Of a stretch of 13,655 bases of DNA, positions 1-6,099 are shown in pieces. The stretch spans positions 1 to 13,655 of the forward strand of contig NHDZ02000141.1 in the NCBI GenBank assembly GCA_002170485.2. Direction: 5' to 3'. The DNA is from MED660 sp002691025 (GTDB lineage Bacteria; Myxococcota_A; UBA9160; UBA4427). Each line of letters begins with the position of its first letter. Position 1 is the stretch's first letter. The notes under the pieces are model-generated. The model made no database searches and was not told the DNA's origin. It saw only the letters and a program-made list of their open reading frames with translations. The position numbers were made by a program, and so were the translations under genes.

Positions 1-481
1 CGCCGTCACGGCGGGCAGTCCGGAGAAGTGCGCGCGCTGCCTGGATCTGGGAGCCGATCTCGCCATCAATTATCGAGAAGAGGACTTCGCTGAGGCCATT
101 GCGACGGCCACGGAGGGGCAGGGTGTTTCCGTCATCCTTGATTCGATTGGCGCTTCCTACCTCGCGCCGAATCTTGCCAGTCTGACGGTGGGCGGGCGCT
201 TGGTCTTGATCGGGCTGATGGGTGGGGCCAAGGCCGAAGTCCCCCTGGGCTCTCTTCTCATGCGGCGTCTTCAGATCATTGGTTCGACGCTCCGAACTCG
301 CAGCGACACGGAGAAAAGCGAATTGGTGCACGCCTTCGAGGCTCGTTTTGGGGAAGCGGTGGAGGCGGGCCGGATTCGTCCCATCGTGGATCGTGTGCTG
401 CCTTTGGCTGAGGCCGACGAGGCTCACCGAATCATGCAGGCCAGCGAACATTTCGGAAAGTTGGTCCTCCAGGTTCGCTAG
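1..481 (+). CDS. NAD(P)H:quinone oxidoreductase, PIG3/zeta-crystallin-like (5' truncated)
   Basis: This is the C-terminal 159 residues of a medium-chain dehydrogenase/reductase; the start lies left of the window and the first full codon begins at base 2. The visible part is the second half of the Rossmann fold and the return to the catalytic domain. AVTAGSPEKCARCLDLGAD is the strand and helix that bind the NADP ribose/phosphate, followed by AINYREEDF, VILDSIGASY and the hydrophobic strand GGRLVLIGLMGG. The segment IIGSTLRTRSDTEKSELV and the ending EAHRIMQASEHFGKLVLQV match the PIG3 (TP53I3)/QorA-type quinone oxidoreductase subgroup. These enzymes are zinc-free and reduce quinones with NADPH in the cytoplasm. 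The closing TAG is 168 bases before ndk on the same strand. There is no evidence of a functional link to ndk or the dcw genes. Family assignment is firm; the exact substrate cannot be told. Confidence 0.85.
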   Translation, partial: AVTAGSPEKCARCLDLGADLAINYREEDFAEAIATATEGQGVSVILDSIGASYLAPNLASLTVGGRLVLIGLMGGAKAEVPLGSLLMRRLQIIGSTLRTRSDTEKSELVHAFEARFGEAVEAGRIRPIVDRVLPLAEADEAHRIMQASEHFGKLVLQVR

Positions 482-649
482 GGCCAGCACAATGCGTTCG
501 ATCCGCTAGATTTCCGCCGCCTTGGGCCTGACGGTCCTTGGAGAGCCGTATGCCATGGCCTCTCGGCGAGACGAGCAGAGGCTCGTGTCCGAGCAGACAA
601 CGCCGAAGAGCCAATTCAAGAACCCGATCAAATGAGGAGATCAAATAGC
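482..649 (+). other. Intergenic gap with two small hairpins, upstream of ndk
   Basis: No convincing gene is seen here. Two stem-loops sit next to each other. One is at 541-564: GAGAGCC pairs with GG-C-CTCTC with one bulged C and a 9-base loop. The other is at 571-586: ACGAGC, loop AGAG, GCTCGT, a perfect 6-bp stem. Neither is followed by a T run, so they do not form a standard intrinsic terminator for the upstream oxidoreductase gene. I could not find a well-matched -35/-10 pair for ndk. The 3' end carries the ndk ribosome binding site, AGGAG at 635-639. Confidence 0.35.
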
Positions 650-1093
650 ATGGCCGATTTTCAGCGAACCTTTGGCATCATCAAGCCCGATGCGGTCTCA
701 AAGAAGGTAGCGGGGCAGATCATCGCGCGAATCGAGGAGTCAGGCCTTTCGGTCGTCGCCATGAAGCGGATGCAACTCGATACTGAAACCGCGCAGGGGT
801 TCTACGCCGTTCACAAAGAGCGTCCTTTTTTCGGAGAACTGGTGAGTTTCATGACCAGCGGTCCGGTGGTGGCTCTCGTCATGGAGGGCGATGATGCGAT
901 CAAGCGCTGGCGTGATCTGATGGGCCCGACGAATTCCGAAGAAGCCCCGGCTGGAACTCTTCGAGGTGATTTCGGAACGGATATCGAGCAGAACGCCGTA
1001 CACGGCTCCGATGCGCCGGAAACCGCCAAGCTCGAGATCTCGTATTTCTTCAACGCCAGCGAGATCCAGGCTTTGGTGGAAGCGCTCCCCTGA
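650..1093 (+). CDS. ndk: Nucleoside diphosphate kinase
   Basis: Ndk transfers the gamma phosphate of ATP to other nucleoside diphosphates through a phosphohistidine, keeping the cytoplasmic NTP and dNTP pools balanced. The 147-residue length is typical for the family. The sequence shows the N-terminal FGIIKPDAV (Lys12), the RPFFGELVSFMTSGPVVA core, RWRDLMGPTN, the RGDFG loop at 105-109 and the active-site block NAVHGSDAPETA with catalytic His118. The usual GSDS is GSDA here, a common variant. I chose the ATG at 650 because AGGAG at 635-639 lies 10 bases before it and the protein then starts MADFQRTF as in homologues; an in-frame upstream start at 632 would place this site inside the gene. The gene converges on ftsZ, with 313 bases between the two stop codons. 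No clear intrinsic terminator follows it; GCCTA-CACG-TAGGC at 1112-1125 is a small hairpin without a T run. Confidence 0.97.
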   Translation: MADFQRTFGIIKPDAVSKKVAGQIIARIEESGLSVVAMKRMQLDTETAQGFYAVHKERPFFGELVSFMTSGPVVALVMEGDDAIKRWRDLMGPTNSEEAPAGTLRGDFGTDIEQNAVHGSDAPETAKLEISYFFNASEIQALVEALP

Positions 1094-1406
1094 ATCAACC
1101 GGGTGAGTTCGGCCTACACGTAGGCTCGAGCCATCAAGATCAAAATGCCCAGATAGGCCACGCTCAGCCACAACGAGTTGCTGCGTAGGGCTTGTCCCAT
1201 TTTTCTACTCCCGTGTCCAGGGCTCTGGGCTCGCTCCGTTGAGTCGAGTCCCGGGGTCCTGGCTTTTGTGTTTCATCATGATCGGATGAGAGCGGGGGCA
1301 GGAACGTGCGGTGCGTCACAAAAGGCCGGTTTTGAGCCCAATGGTCCGCTTTTTCCGGAAACGCCGCCCTGGGGCCGCGGGCTTGCCGGATCGGTGAAGC
1401 GCCAGC
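1094..1406. other. Gap between the converging ndk and ftsZ genes
   Basis: This 313-base stretch lies tail to tail between ndk and ftsZ. It contains the candidate 28-codon membrane peptide frame at 1114-1200 (minus), described separately. The rest (1201-1406) shows no gene with a family resemblance. I looked for the ftsZ terminator on the minus strand and saw only weak structures: the self-complementary TTTCCGGAAA and a short CAAAA/TTTTG stem around CCGGCC. Neither is a GC-rich hairpin followed by Ts. The ftsZ transcript may therefore run on through the small frame, or end in a factor-dependent way. Confidence 0.5.
1114..1200 (-). CDS. Putative 28-residue single-span membrane peptide
   Basis: I do not recognise this as a known family. 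The frame starts at an ATG at 1200-1198 and ends in TAG at 1116-1114. GGGAG at 1212-1208 lies 7 bases before the ATG, a good ribosome binding site. The peptide begins MGQALRSNS, then has an uninterrupted hydrophobic stretch LWLSVAYLGILILMA (about residues 10-24) and ends RAYV. This is the layout of a single transmembrane helix with a short N-terminal segment carrying one arginine. About three quarters of the codons end in G or C, as in the neighbouring genes. It lies 206 bases beyond the ftsZ stop on the same strand and 20 bases from the ndk stop. It could be read from the ftsZ transcript or from its own promoter, which I could not identify. A chance frame of this length is possible; the binding site and hydrophobicity together are the case for it. 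Confidence 0.4.
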   Translation of the reverse strand: MGQALRSNSLWLSVAYLGILILMARAYV

Positions 1407-2744
1407 TCAGTCCTGGGCGCGTCGCAAGAAAGCCGGTGTTTCCAACTCGTCTTCGAAGGGCGACTCAAACTCGCCGGTCGGAGCCTCGTTGTCTGTTCCC
1501 GAGGCGCGGGGAACGCTCTGGTTGAGTTGAGACATGCTCGTCACGGGCTCAAGGGCTTCCGCCTGAATGGCTTCGATGTGTTCGATGGTGACCTCATCGG
1601 AAAGAAGCTCGCGTCTGGGCGGAGGCGGAGTGGACGGGTCACTGGGTGTGGTCCGGGTGGGCTGCTGCTGCTGGTCCAGGCCGGTCGCGATCACAGTGAC
1701 TCGGATCTCTCCCTCGGGCACTTCATCGTCTACCACGGCGCCGAAGATGATATTGGCGTCTTCATGAGCCGCGTCTTGTACCAGCATCGAGGCTTCATTG
1801 ACTTCAAAGAGAGTCATTTCACTGCCGCCCGTGATGTTGATCAGGACGCCGCGTGCGCCGTCGATGGAGACATCTTCAAGCAGCGGGCTGGAGATGGCCA
1901 GCTGGGCTGCGTCGAGAGCGCGGTTGTCTCCCTTGCCGATGCCTGTACCCATCATGGCGACACCGGATTCATTCATGACGGTCCGGACGTCGGCAAAGTC
2001 AAGGTTGATCAGGCCGTGGACGGTAATCAGGTCGGAGATTCCGCGCACAGCGTTGAGCAGCACGGCATCCGCCAGCTTGAAAGCGTCCTCGATCCCCGTT
2101 TGCTTGCCGGCCAGGGCGAGAAGCCGTTGGTTCGGAACGGTGATCAGCGTGTCGACCACGCTTTGAAGTTGCTCCAGGCCCCGGTCCGCATGCTTCCCAC
2201 GGACGCGCCCTTCGAAAGGAAAGGGACGCGTGACAACGCCCACGGTGAGGGCGCCGACTTCGCGCGCGACCTCGGCCACGATGGGGGCTGCGCCGGTGCC
2301 AGTCCCGCCTCCCATGCCGGCGGTGACGAAGACCATGTCCGAGCCTTCAAGCACTTCCCTGAGGCGATCGCGTGCTTCGAGCGCAGAGGCCCTTCCGCGA
2401 TCCGGGTTGGCTCCGCAACCCAGTCCTCGAGTGATTTCCGCCCCCAGCTGAACCTTGACCGAGGCTTTGCTGTGCTCAAGCGCCTGGGCATCGGTGTTGG
2501 CGGTGAGGAAGTCAACGCCCTTGAGACCGGATGCGATCATGGTATTGAGGGCGTTTCCGCCGCCTCCACCCACGCCGATCACCTTGATGCGGGCTCTTTG
2601 TCCGGAGGATCCCTCAAATTCCAGGAGATCGTTTCCGTCTTCGGGCCCGATTTCAAGCAGATCCATCGGCTTGGGCTTACGCGTGCTCGCGCGCTTGCGT
2701 GAGCTGGCCTTGCGGCCGGAAGTCCCGGTCGTCTTCTTTGTCAT
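1407..2744 (-). CDS. ftsZ: Cell division GTPase FtsZ
   Basis: FtsZ is the tubulin-like GTPase that polymerises at midcell into the Z ring and recruits the divisome. With the start used here it has 445 residues, longer than the usual 380-400. Residues 1-51 form an extension rich in Lys, Arg, Ser and Thr. The GTPase core starts at RIKVIGVGGGGGNALN (52-67) and has TANTDAQAL (81-89), the tubulin signature GGGTGTG (145-151), FPFEGR and the T7 loop NLDFADV (247-253) that completes the next subunit's active site. A Pro/Gln-rich linker (about 355-430) leads to the conserved tail TPAFLRRAQD that binds FtsA and other partners. The ATG at 2744 has a G run 8 bases upstream; a GTG at 2753 in the same frame (adding three residues) is the alternative. 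The gene is 114 bases after ftsA, with a possible promoter of its own in the gap. Confidence 0.98.
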   Translation of the reverse strand: MTKKTTGTSGRKASSRKRASTRKPKPMDLLEIGPEDGNDLLEFEGSSGQRARIKVIGVGGGGGNALNTMIASGLKGVDFLTANTDAQALEHSKASVKVQLGAEITRGLGCGANPDRGRASALEARDRLREVLEGSDMVFVTAGMGGGTGTGAAPIVAEVAREVGALTVGVVTRPFPFEGRVRGKHADRGLEQLQSVVDTLITVPNQRLLALAGKQTGIEDAFKLADAVLLNAVRGISDLITVHGLINLDFADVRTVMNESGVAMMGTGIGKGDNRALDAAQLAISSPLLEDVSIDGARGVLINITGGSEMTLFEVNEASMLVQDAAHEDANIIFGAVVDDEVPEGEIRVTVIATGLDQQQQPTRTTPSDPSTPPPPRRELLSDEVTIEHIEAIQAEALEPVTSMSQLNQSVPRASGTDNEAPTGEFESPFEDELETPAFLRRAQD

Positions 2745-2789
2745 TCTCGCCACCCCCCAAGGTGAGCCTGATCGTATGCAGGCGAGACG

Positions 2790-2819
2790 AATGTAACACG
2801 GCGGAGATCTTTTTGTCGA
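2790..2819 (-). promoter_or_regulatory. Possible sigma-70-type promoter for ftsZ
   Basis: On the minus strand in the ftsA-ftsZ gap, TCGACA (2819-2814, five of six bases of the -35 consensus) and TACATT (2795-2790, four of six of the -10 consensus) are separated by 18 bases. Transcription would begin near 2783, leaving a leader of about 40 bases before the ATG at 2744. The match is modest, and in a GC-rich genome the true consensus may differ. Its support is mainly the position: ftsZ is one of only two genes of this run preceded by more than 100 bases. Confidence 0.3.
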
Positions 2820-2858
2820 GATGGGTATCGCGATTGTTGAAAAATTGGGAGGATGTAT

Positions 2859-4097
2859 TCAGGAAAACTCGGAGTAGAACCAGTCCCGCATGCGTTGTTT
2901 GACCCGACCGAAGATCGACTCGTCACGAATTCGGAACAGGCTCTGTCCGTGCTCCGTTCGCTGCAGGAATCCGAAGAGGACAAGCCCGACTCCTGTGGCG
3001 TACATCGGGCTTCGGACCACGTCCTGCAGGCCTCCAATGTGATCCGGAACGCCCTGGCGAACCGGGGTTTCGAAGATTTCCTCGGCCAGTTCGGTCAGTC
3101 CAGCCAGGGCCGAAGCACCTCCCGTGAGCACGAGACCGGAGGGGATCTTGTCTTCCAGACCGGCGCGCAAGAGCTCCTGGTGGGCAAGTGTGAGGATCTC
3201 CTCGACCCGGGGTTCGATGATTTCACAGAGAATCTTGCGCGAGACCTCTCTGGGGCGTCGCCCGCCGACGCTGGGCACCGTGAGGATGTCGTCCCCGGGC
3301 AGATAGCGGGCGGAGGCCACCCCGAATTTCTTCTTGATGCGCTCCGCTTCATCGAACGGGGTTCGCAAGCCGACGGCGATGTCGTTGGAGAGGTGATACC
3401 CGCCCAAACCGAGGACAGAGGTTTCCTTGATGGATCCGTCGGAAAACACCGCAATATCGGTGGTTCCGCCTCCGATATCGATCATACAGACCCCAAGATC
3501 CTTCTCGTCGCCCGCCAGAACGGCCTGAGCGGATGCCAGGGGCTCAAGCACGATGTCGATCACATTGAGACCGGCCCGATTGCAGCATTTGATGATGTTC
3601 TGGGCGCTGGTGACCGCAGCCGTCACGATGTGGATCTTGGCTTCCAGGCGGACTCCGCTCATGCCCAGCGGTTCGCGGATGCCATCTTGATCATCGATGA
3701 TGAATTCCTGGGGGATGACATGGATGACTTCGCGATCCATGGGAATCGCGACGGCTTTGGCTGCGTCGATGACGCGTTTCACGTCGATTTCCCGCACTTC
3801 CTGGTCCTTGACGGCCACGACGCCGTGGCTGTTGAAGGCGCGGATATGCCCGCCCGCGATGCCGGCATAGACCGATGTGATTTCACAATCGGCCATCAGC
3901 TCTGCCTCTTCCACGGCGTTCTTGATGGAATTCACCGTGGCGTCGATGTCGACGACGACCCCTTTGCGCAGGCCTCGGGACGGATGCGTGCCGATCCCGA
4001 CGATGTCGATCCCGTTTTCGGTTTTTTCCGATACCACTGCGCAGATCTTCGTGGTCCCGATATCGAGTCCCACAATCAGTTCATCTTTTCTCGCCAT
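2859..4097 (-). CDS. ftsA: Cell division protein FtsA (actin-like membrane anchor of the Z ring)
   Basis: FtsA is an actin-family ATPase that binds the FtsZ tail, tethers filaments to the inner membrane and signals to later divisome proteins. Its 412 residues match the family. The phosphate-1 motif DIGTTK is at 12-17, the FtsA-specific 1C (SHS2) domain follows at about 84-165, the phosphate-2 motif DIGGGTTD is at 207-214 and the adenosine motif LTGGASAL at 324-331. The end, IFGRVKQRMRDWFYSEF (395-411), is the amphipathic membrane-targeting helix. The ATG at 4097 follows a purine-rich GGGGGGGAGAGG stretch and gives the normal start MARKDELIVGLDIGTT. A 140-base gap rich in inverted repeats separates it from ftsQ upstream, so it may be expressed partly apart from the upstream operon. 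The order ftsQ-ftsA-ftsZ is the standard one. Confidence 0.98.
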   Translation of the reverse strand: MARKDELIVGLDIGTTKICAVVSEKTENGIDIVGIGTHPSRGLRKGVVVDIDATVNSIKNAVEEAELMADCEITSVYAGIAGGHIRAFNSHGVVAVKDQEVREIDVKRVIDAAKAVAIPMDREVIHVIPQEFIIDDQDGIREPLGMSGVRLEAKIHIVTAAVTSAQNIIKCCNRAGLNVIDIVLEPLASAQAVLAGDEKDLGVCMIDIGGGTTDIAVFSDGSIKETSVLGLGGYHLSNDIAVGLRTPFDEAERIKKKFGVASARYLPGDDILTVPSVGGRRPREVSRKILCEIIEPRVEEILTLAHQELLRAGLEDKIPSGLVLTGGASALAGLTELAEEIFETPVRQGVPDHIGGLQDVVRSPMYATGVGLVLFGFLQRTEHGQSLFRIRDESIFGRVKQRMRDWFYSEFS

Positions 4098-4148
4098 GGA
4101 CCTCTCCCCCCCTTATGTGGCCGACTGGATCCCCAGCCAGGCCCCTTG

Positions 4149-4186
4149 GGCGATGGTGCGCATCCGCACAACATCGCCACTTTTTT
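4149..4186 (+). terminator. Intrinsic-terminator-like hairpin, plus strand (antisense to the dcw operon)
   Basis: On the plus strand GGCGATG (4149-4155) and GTGCG (4156-4160) pair with CGCAC (4165-4169) and CATCGCC (4172-4178), with loop CATC and a two-base AA bulge, 12 bp in all. Two bases later comes TTTTTT (4181-4186). This is the classic form of an intrinsic terminator, but on the strand opposite to ftsQ and ftsA. No plus-strand gene precedes it here. On the minus strand the same structure is preceded by As rather than followed by Ts, so it should not stop ftsQ-ftsA transcription. A likely use is ending antisense transcription that enters from the ftsA side. Confidence 0.55.
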
Positions 4187-4207
4187 CGTTTCTTAACGGA
4201 AACGAAA
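4184..4207. repeat. Perfect 9-bp inverted repeat, possible operator in the ftsQ-ftsA gap
   Basis: TTTCGTTTC (4184-4192) and GAAACGAAA (4199-4207) are perfect reverse complements separated by TTAACG. The 24-base element is much richer in A and T than its surroundings and overlaps the T run of the terminator-like hairpin by three bases. The symmetry and size fit a binding site for a dimeric regulator. On the minus-strand RNA it would form a weak hairpin followed by As, not a terminator. I do not recognise the regulator; it does not match the LexA, MraZ or CtrA sites I know. Confidence 0.4.
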
Positions 4208-4214
4208 GTCTCAA

Positions 4215-4232
4215 CGGCGACCCCCATCGCCG
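4215..4232 (-). repeat. Hairpin directly after the ftsQ stop codon
   Basis: CGGCGA and TCGCCG (4232-4227 and 4220-4215 on the minus strand) form a perfect 6-bp stem with loop TGGGGG, beginning five bases after the ftsQ TAA. The following sequence is TTGAGACTTT, so there is no clean T run; it is at best a weak terminator or an RNA-stability hairpin. Its GGCGATGG (4231-4224) is also complementary to CCATCGCC (4156-4149), the 3' arm of the later hairpin, so two mutually exclusive folds are possible in the ftsQ-ftsA leader RNA. Confidence 0.35.
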
Positions 4233-4237
4233 GCGAC

Positions 4238-5185
4238 TTATGTGTTTGTACCTTCTTCTGCGCCTTGAAGCACGGCCTGTTCGGCAAACCGGAGGTCGAT
4301 TTTCATTCCCGGGCGCTCCAAAAGTGCCTGAACCTCGCCATTTTGCAGCAAAGTCACCAGCCGTTCGATTCTCTGGTCCAGCTCACGGTCCCCGAGAACC
4401 ACTTCTACGCGTCCTCGGAAGACCCAGCCCTGGGAGGAGCCGGTTTCCGGCAATTGCAGGGCGAGCGGCTGATTTTCGCTGAGGATCTGCGCGATTTCGG
4501 CTTCGCGAAGGCGCTGAAGCAGGGCCAGGCCATGGGCGAGGAGCGCCGGATTGCGCCCGTTTTCCATATCCTCGGCGTCGATCAGCCGAGGGAGCGATTC
4601 GAGGCCCGAAGCGCTGGCGAACACCACCCCGCTTCGGTCGACCAGACGCATCCGGCCGGTGCGCTCGGATTGCGGTTCTTCCACCAGGACCGCGGTGGGC
4701 TCGCGCTCCTCGACCCGGATCACCAGGGTGGCGGGGGGGAGGCGAAGCACGTGGGCACTTTTGATCCACGGCTCTTCGCGAAGACGGGCTTCGACTTGAT
4801 TGAGGTCGATTTGGGCGAGGGACTGTCCGCGAGCCACCCCGGTTGCCAGAGCGACATCCTTGAAAGAGAGCTGGGAGTTGCCCTGGATGGCAATGCTTTC
4901 AATTCGGTCCAGTTCAGTCGGGGCCCAGCGCAGAAGGATCGGCTCAAGGGGGCGCGCCAGATAGATTCCACCCAGGAGAGAAGCAGCAAAGGGCACCATC
5001 CAAAGGAGGCGAAGCCCGGCTCGCCCCTGCTCCGGGGGTGTGCGGGTTGCCCCGGCACGGCGGCCGTGAAGGCGCGCTCGTTCCTTCTTTCTCATCCGAG
5101 CCAGATGTTGTCGGGCCCGTTGACTGATGCGGGCATTGTGGCGCTCGTACGGCGCCGGCTTCTCGCGTCGGATTTTCCGGGTCAT
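4238..5185 (-). CDS. ftsQ: Cell division protein FtsQ (DivIB family)
   Basis: FtsQ is a bitopic inner-membrane protein that links cytoplasmic divisome parts to the FtsBL/FtsWI complex on the outside. The 315 residues show a very basic cytoplasmic tail (1-57), one transmembrane segment (about 58-77, LRLLWMVPFAASLLGGIYLA) and then a POTRA domain at about 92-165: IESIAIQGNSQLS, DLNQVEARLREEPWIKSAHV and RLPPATLVIRVEEREPTAV. The DivIB/FtsQ beta domain follows, including RLVDRSGVVFA (180-190). The sequence is poorly conserved, as is normal, but position and layout leave little doubt. The ATG overlaps the murB stop by four bases (ATGA) and GGGGAGG lies five bases upstream, so it is translationally coupled to murB. 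There is no ddl gene between murB and ftsQ. Confidence 0.95.
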   Translation of the reverse strand: MTRKIRREKPAPYERHNARISQRARQHLARMRKKERARLHGRRAGATRTPPEQGRAGLRLLWMVPFAASLLGGIYLARPLEPILLRWAPTELDRIESIAIQGNSQLSFKDVALATGVARGQSLAQIDLNQVEARLREEPWIKSAHVLRLPPATLVIRVEEREPTAVLVEEPQSERTGRMRLVDRSGVVFASASGLESLPRLIDAEDMENGRNPALLAHGLALLQRLREAEIAQILSENQPLALQLPETGSSQGWVFRGRVEVVLGDRELDQRIERLVTLLQNGEVQALLERPGMKIDLRFAEQAVLQGAEEGTNT

Positions 5186-6099
5186 GAAGACCTCCCCACT
5201 ATGCAGACTTCGGTTTCAAGCTCGATGCCACTTTCCTTCAAGACCCGCTCCCGGATCCGCTCGATCAAGGCGAGTACATCCTCGGCCGTGGCTCCGCCCT
5301 GATTCGTGATGAAATTGGCATGGACGGTGGATACTTCGGCGCCTCCGATCCGTTCTCCACGGAGGCCCACCGCTTCGATCAGGCGGCCTGCGTGGTCGCC
5401 TTCCGGGTTCCGGAAAACCGATCCGCAGGAGGGAATGTCCAGAGGCTGGGTCTGTCCCCGTCGCTCGAGAAGTCGTCGCACCTCAGTCTGTACCGCTTCT
5501 TTGCTGGAAGCCTTGGTCTGGAAGAGTCCCGATACGATGACGGCGCCCGTCGGAAGTCCTCTGAGTGCGCGGTATGTGAAGTCCAGTTCTTCTATGGGGA
5601 GGACGCTTTGCTCCTGCCCGTTGGCGGACACGACCTCGATTTCGCGGATGACATCTTTTTGTTCGCGATCGGGAATTCCGGCGTTCATGCGCAGCCAGCC
5701 TCCCACCGTCCCGGGAATCCCGGCTGCGAACTCGAGTCCGGAGAGACCGCGGTCCACGCAGAAACGGGTCAAGGTGGCGTGGGATATTCCGGCTTCGGCG
5801 AAGAGAAGCCCCTCACCGGGTTGTTCAAGCCGGCGAATCTTCTTGAGGTTGATGACGACTCCGCTGATTCCGGCGTCCTTCACCAGCAGGTTGAAGCCCG
5901 CACCGATGACACTGTGGGGCAGATCGTATTGCTCGCAGATTTGCAGCAGACTTCTCAATTGTTCTCGATCAGCGGGGAGGCTCAGCGCATCGGCCGGGCC
6001 TCCGATGCGCAGGGAGGTGTGCTTGGACATGGGGACGTCAAAGGCAATGGCAGGACCCAGGTCCGCTTCCAGCGCTTTTTTTGCGACGGATCCGATCAA
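5182..6099 (-). CDS. murB: UDP-N-acetylenolpyruvoylglucosamine reductase MurB
   Basis: MurB reduces UDP-GlcNAc-enolpyruvate to UDP-MurNAc with NADPH and bound FAD in the cytoplasm. The 305 residues fit the short (type II) form. The FAD-binding part contains HTSLRIGGPAD (27-37) and GAGFNLLVKD (66-75), where the usual GxGSN has Phe in place of Ser. It continues with GLEFAAGIPGTVGGWLRMNAG (121-141). The substrate domain has FTYR (Tyr176), GSVFRNPEGDHAGRLIE (226-242) with the proton-donor Ser227, and the closing ELETEVCIVG with Glu297. The start is a TTG at 6099, overlapping the murC TGA by four bases, with GGGAG seven bases upstream. The next in-frame candidate, Met24, would leave almost nothing before the HTS motif. 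It is coupled to murC upstream and ftsQ downstream. Confidence 0.96.
   Translation of the reverse strand: MIGSVAKKALEADLGPAIAFDVPMSKHTSLRIGGPADALSLPADREQLRSLLQICEQYDLPHSVIGAGFNLLVKDAGISGVVINLKKIRRLEQPGEGLLFAEAGISHATLTRFCVDRGLSGLEFAAGIPGTVGGWLRMNAGIPDREQKDVIREIEVVSANGQEQSVLPIEELDFTYRALRGLPTGAVIVSGLFQTKASSKEAVQTEVRRLLERRGQTQPLDIPSCGSVFRNPEGDHAGRLIEAVGLRGERIGGAEVSTVHANFITNQGGATAEDVLALIERIRERVLKESGIELETEVCIVGRSS

Noticed and set aside
541..586. Two adjacent hairpins after the oxidoreductase gene as its terminator.
   Set aside because: Neither stem is followed by a T run, and both are short; they are noted only as structure in the gap.
432..644. A 70-codon minus-strand frame across the gap between the oxidoreductase gene and ndk.
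   Set aside because: TTG start without a binding site, overlaps the end of the oxidoreductase gene and has no family resemblance.
740..1171. A 143-codon minus-strand frame opposite ndk.
   Set aside because: It is antisense to a fully conserved ndk and shows no domain.
1205..1279. A 24-codon minus-strand frame (beginning MMKHKSQD) ending just before the 28-codon membrane peptide frame; possible leader peptide.
   Set aside because: It has no ribosome binding site, hydrophilic unremarkable composition, and is short enough to occur by chance. It could be revisited if the downstream peptide proves real.
2853..4196. A 447-codon open frame on the plus strand, antisense to ftsA.
   Set aside because: It mirrors ftsA codons in a GC-rich genome, its product has no recognisable family, and ftsA is unmistakable on the other strand. 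The same holds for the long plus-strand frames opposite ftsZ (1527-2702), ftsQ (4115-5302), murB (5306-6160) and murD (10287-11366).
4081..4287. A 68-codon minus-strand frame bridging the ftsQ-ftsA gap.
   Set aside because: It overlaps the end of ftsQ and the start of ftsA in a different frame, has no recognisable motif, and the gap itself is better explained by the inverted repeats.
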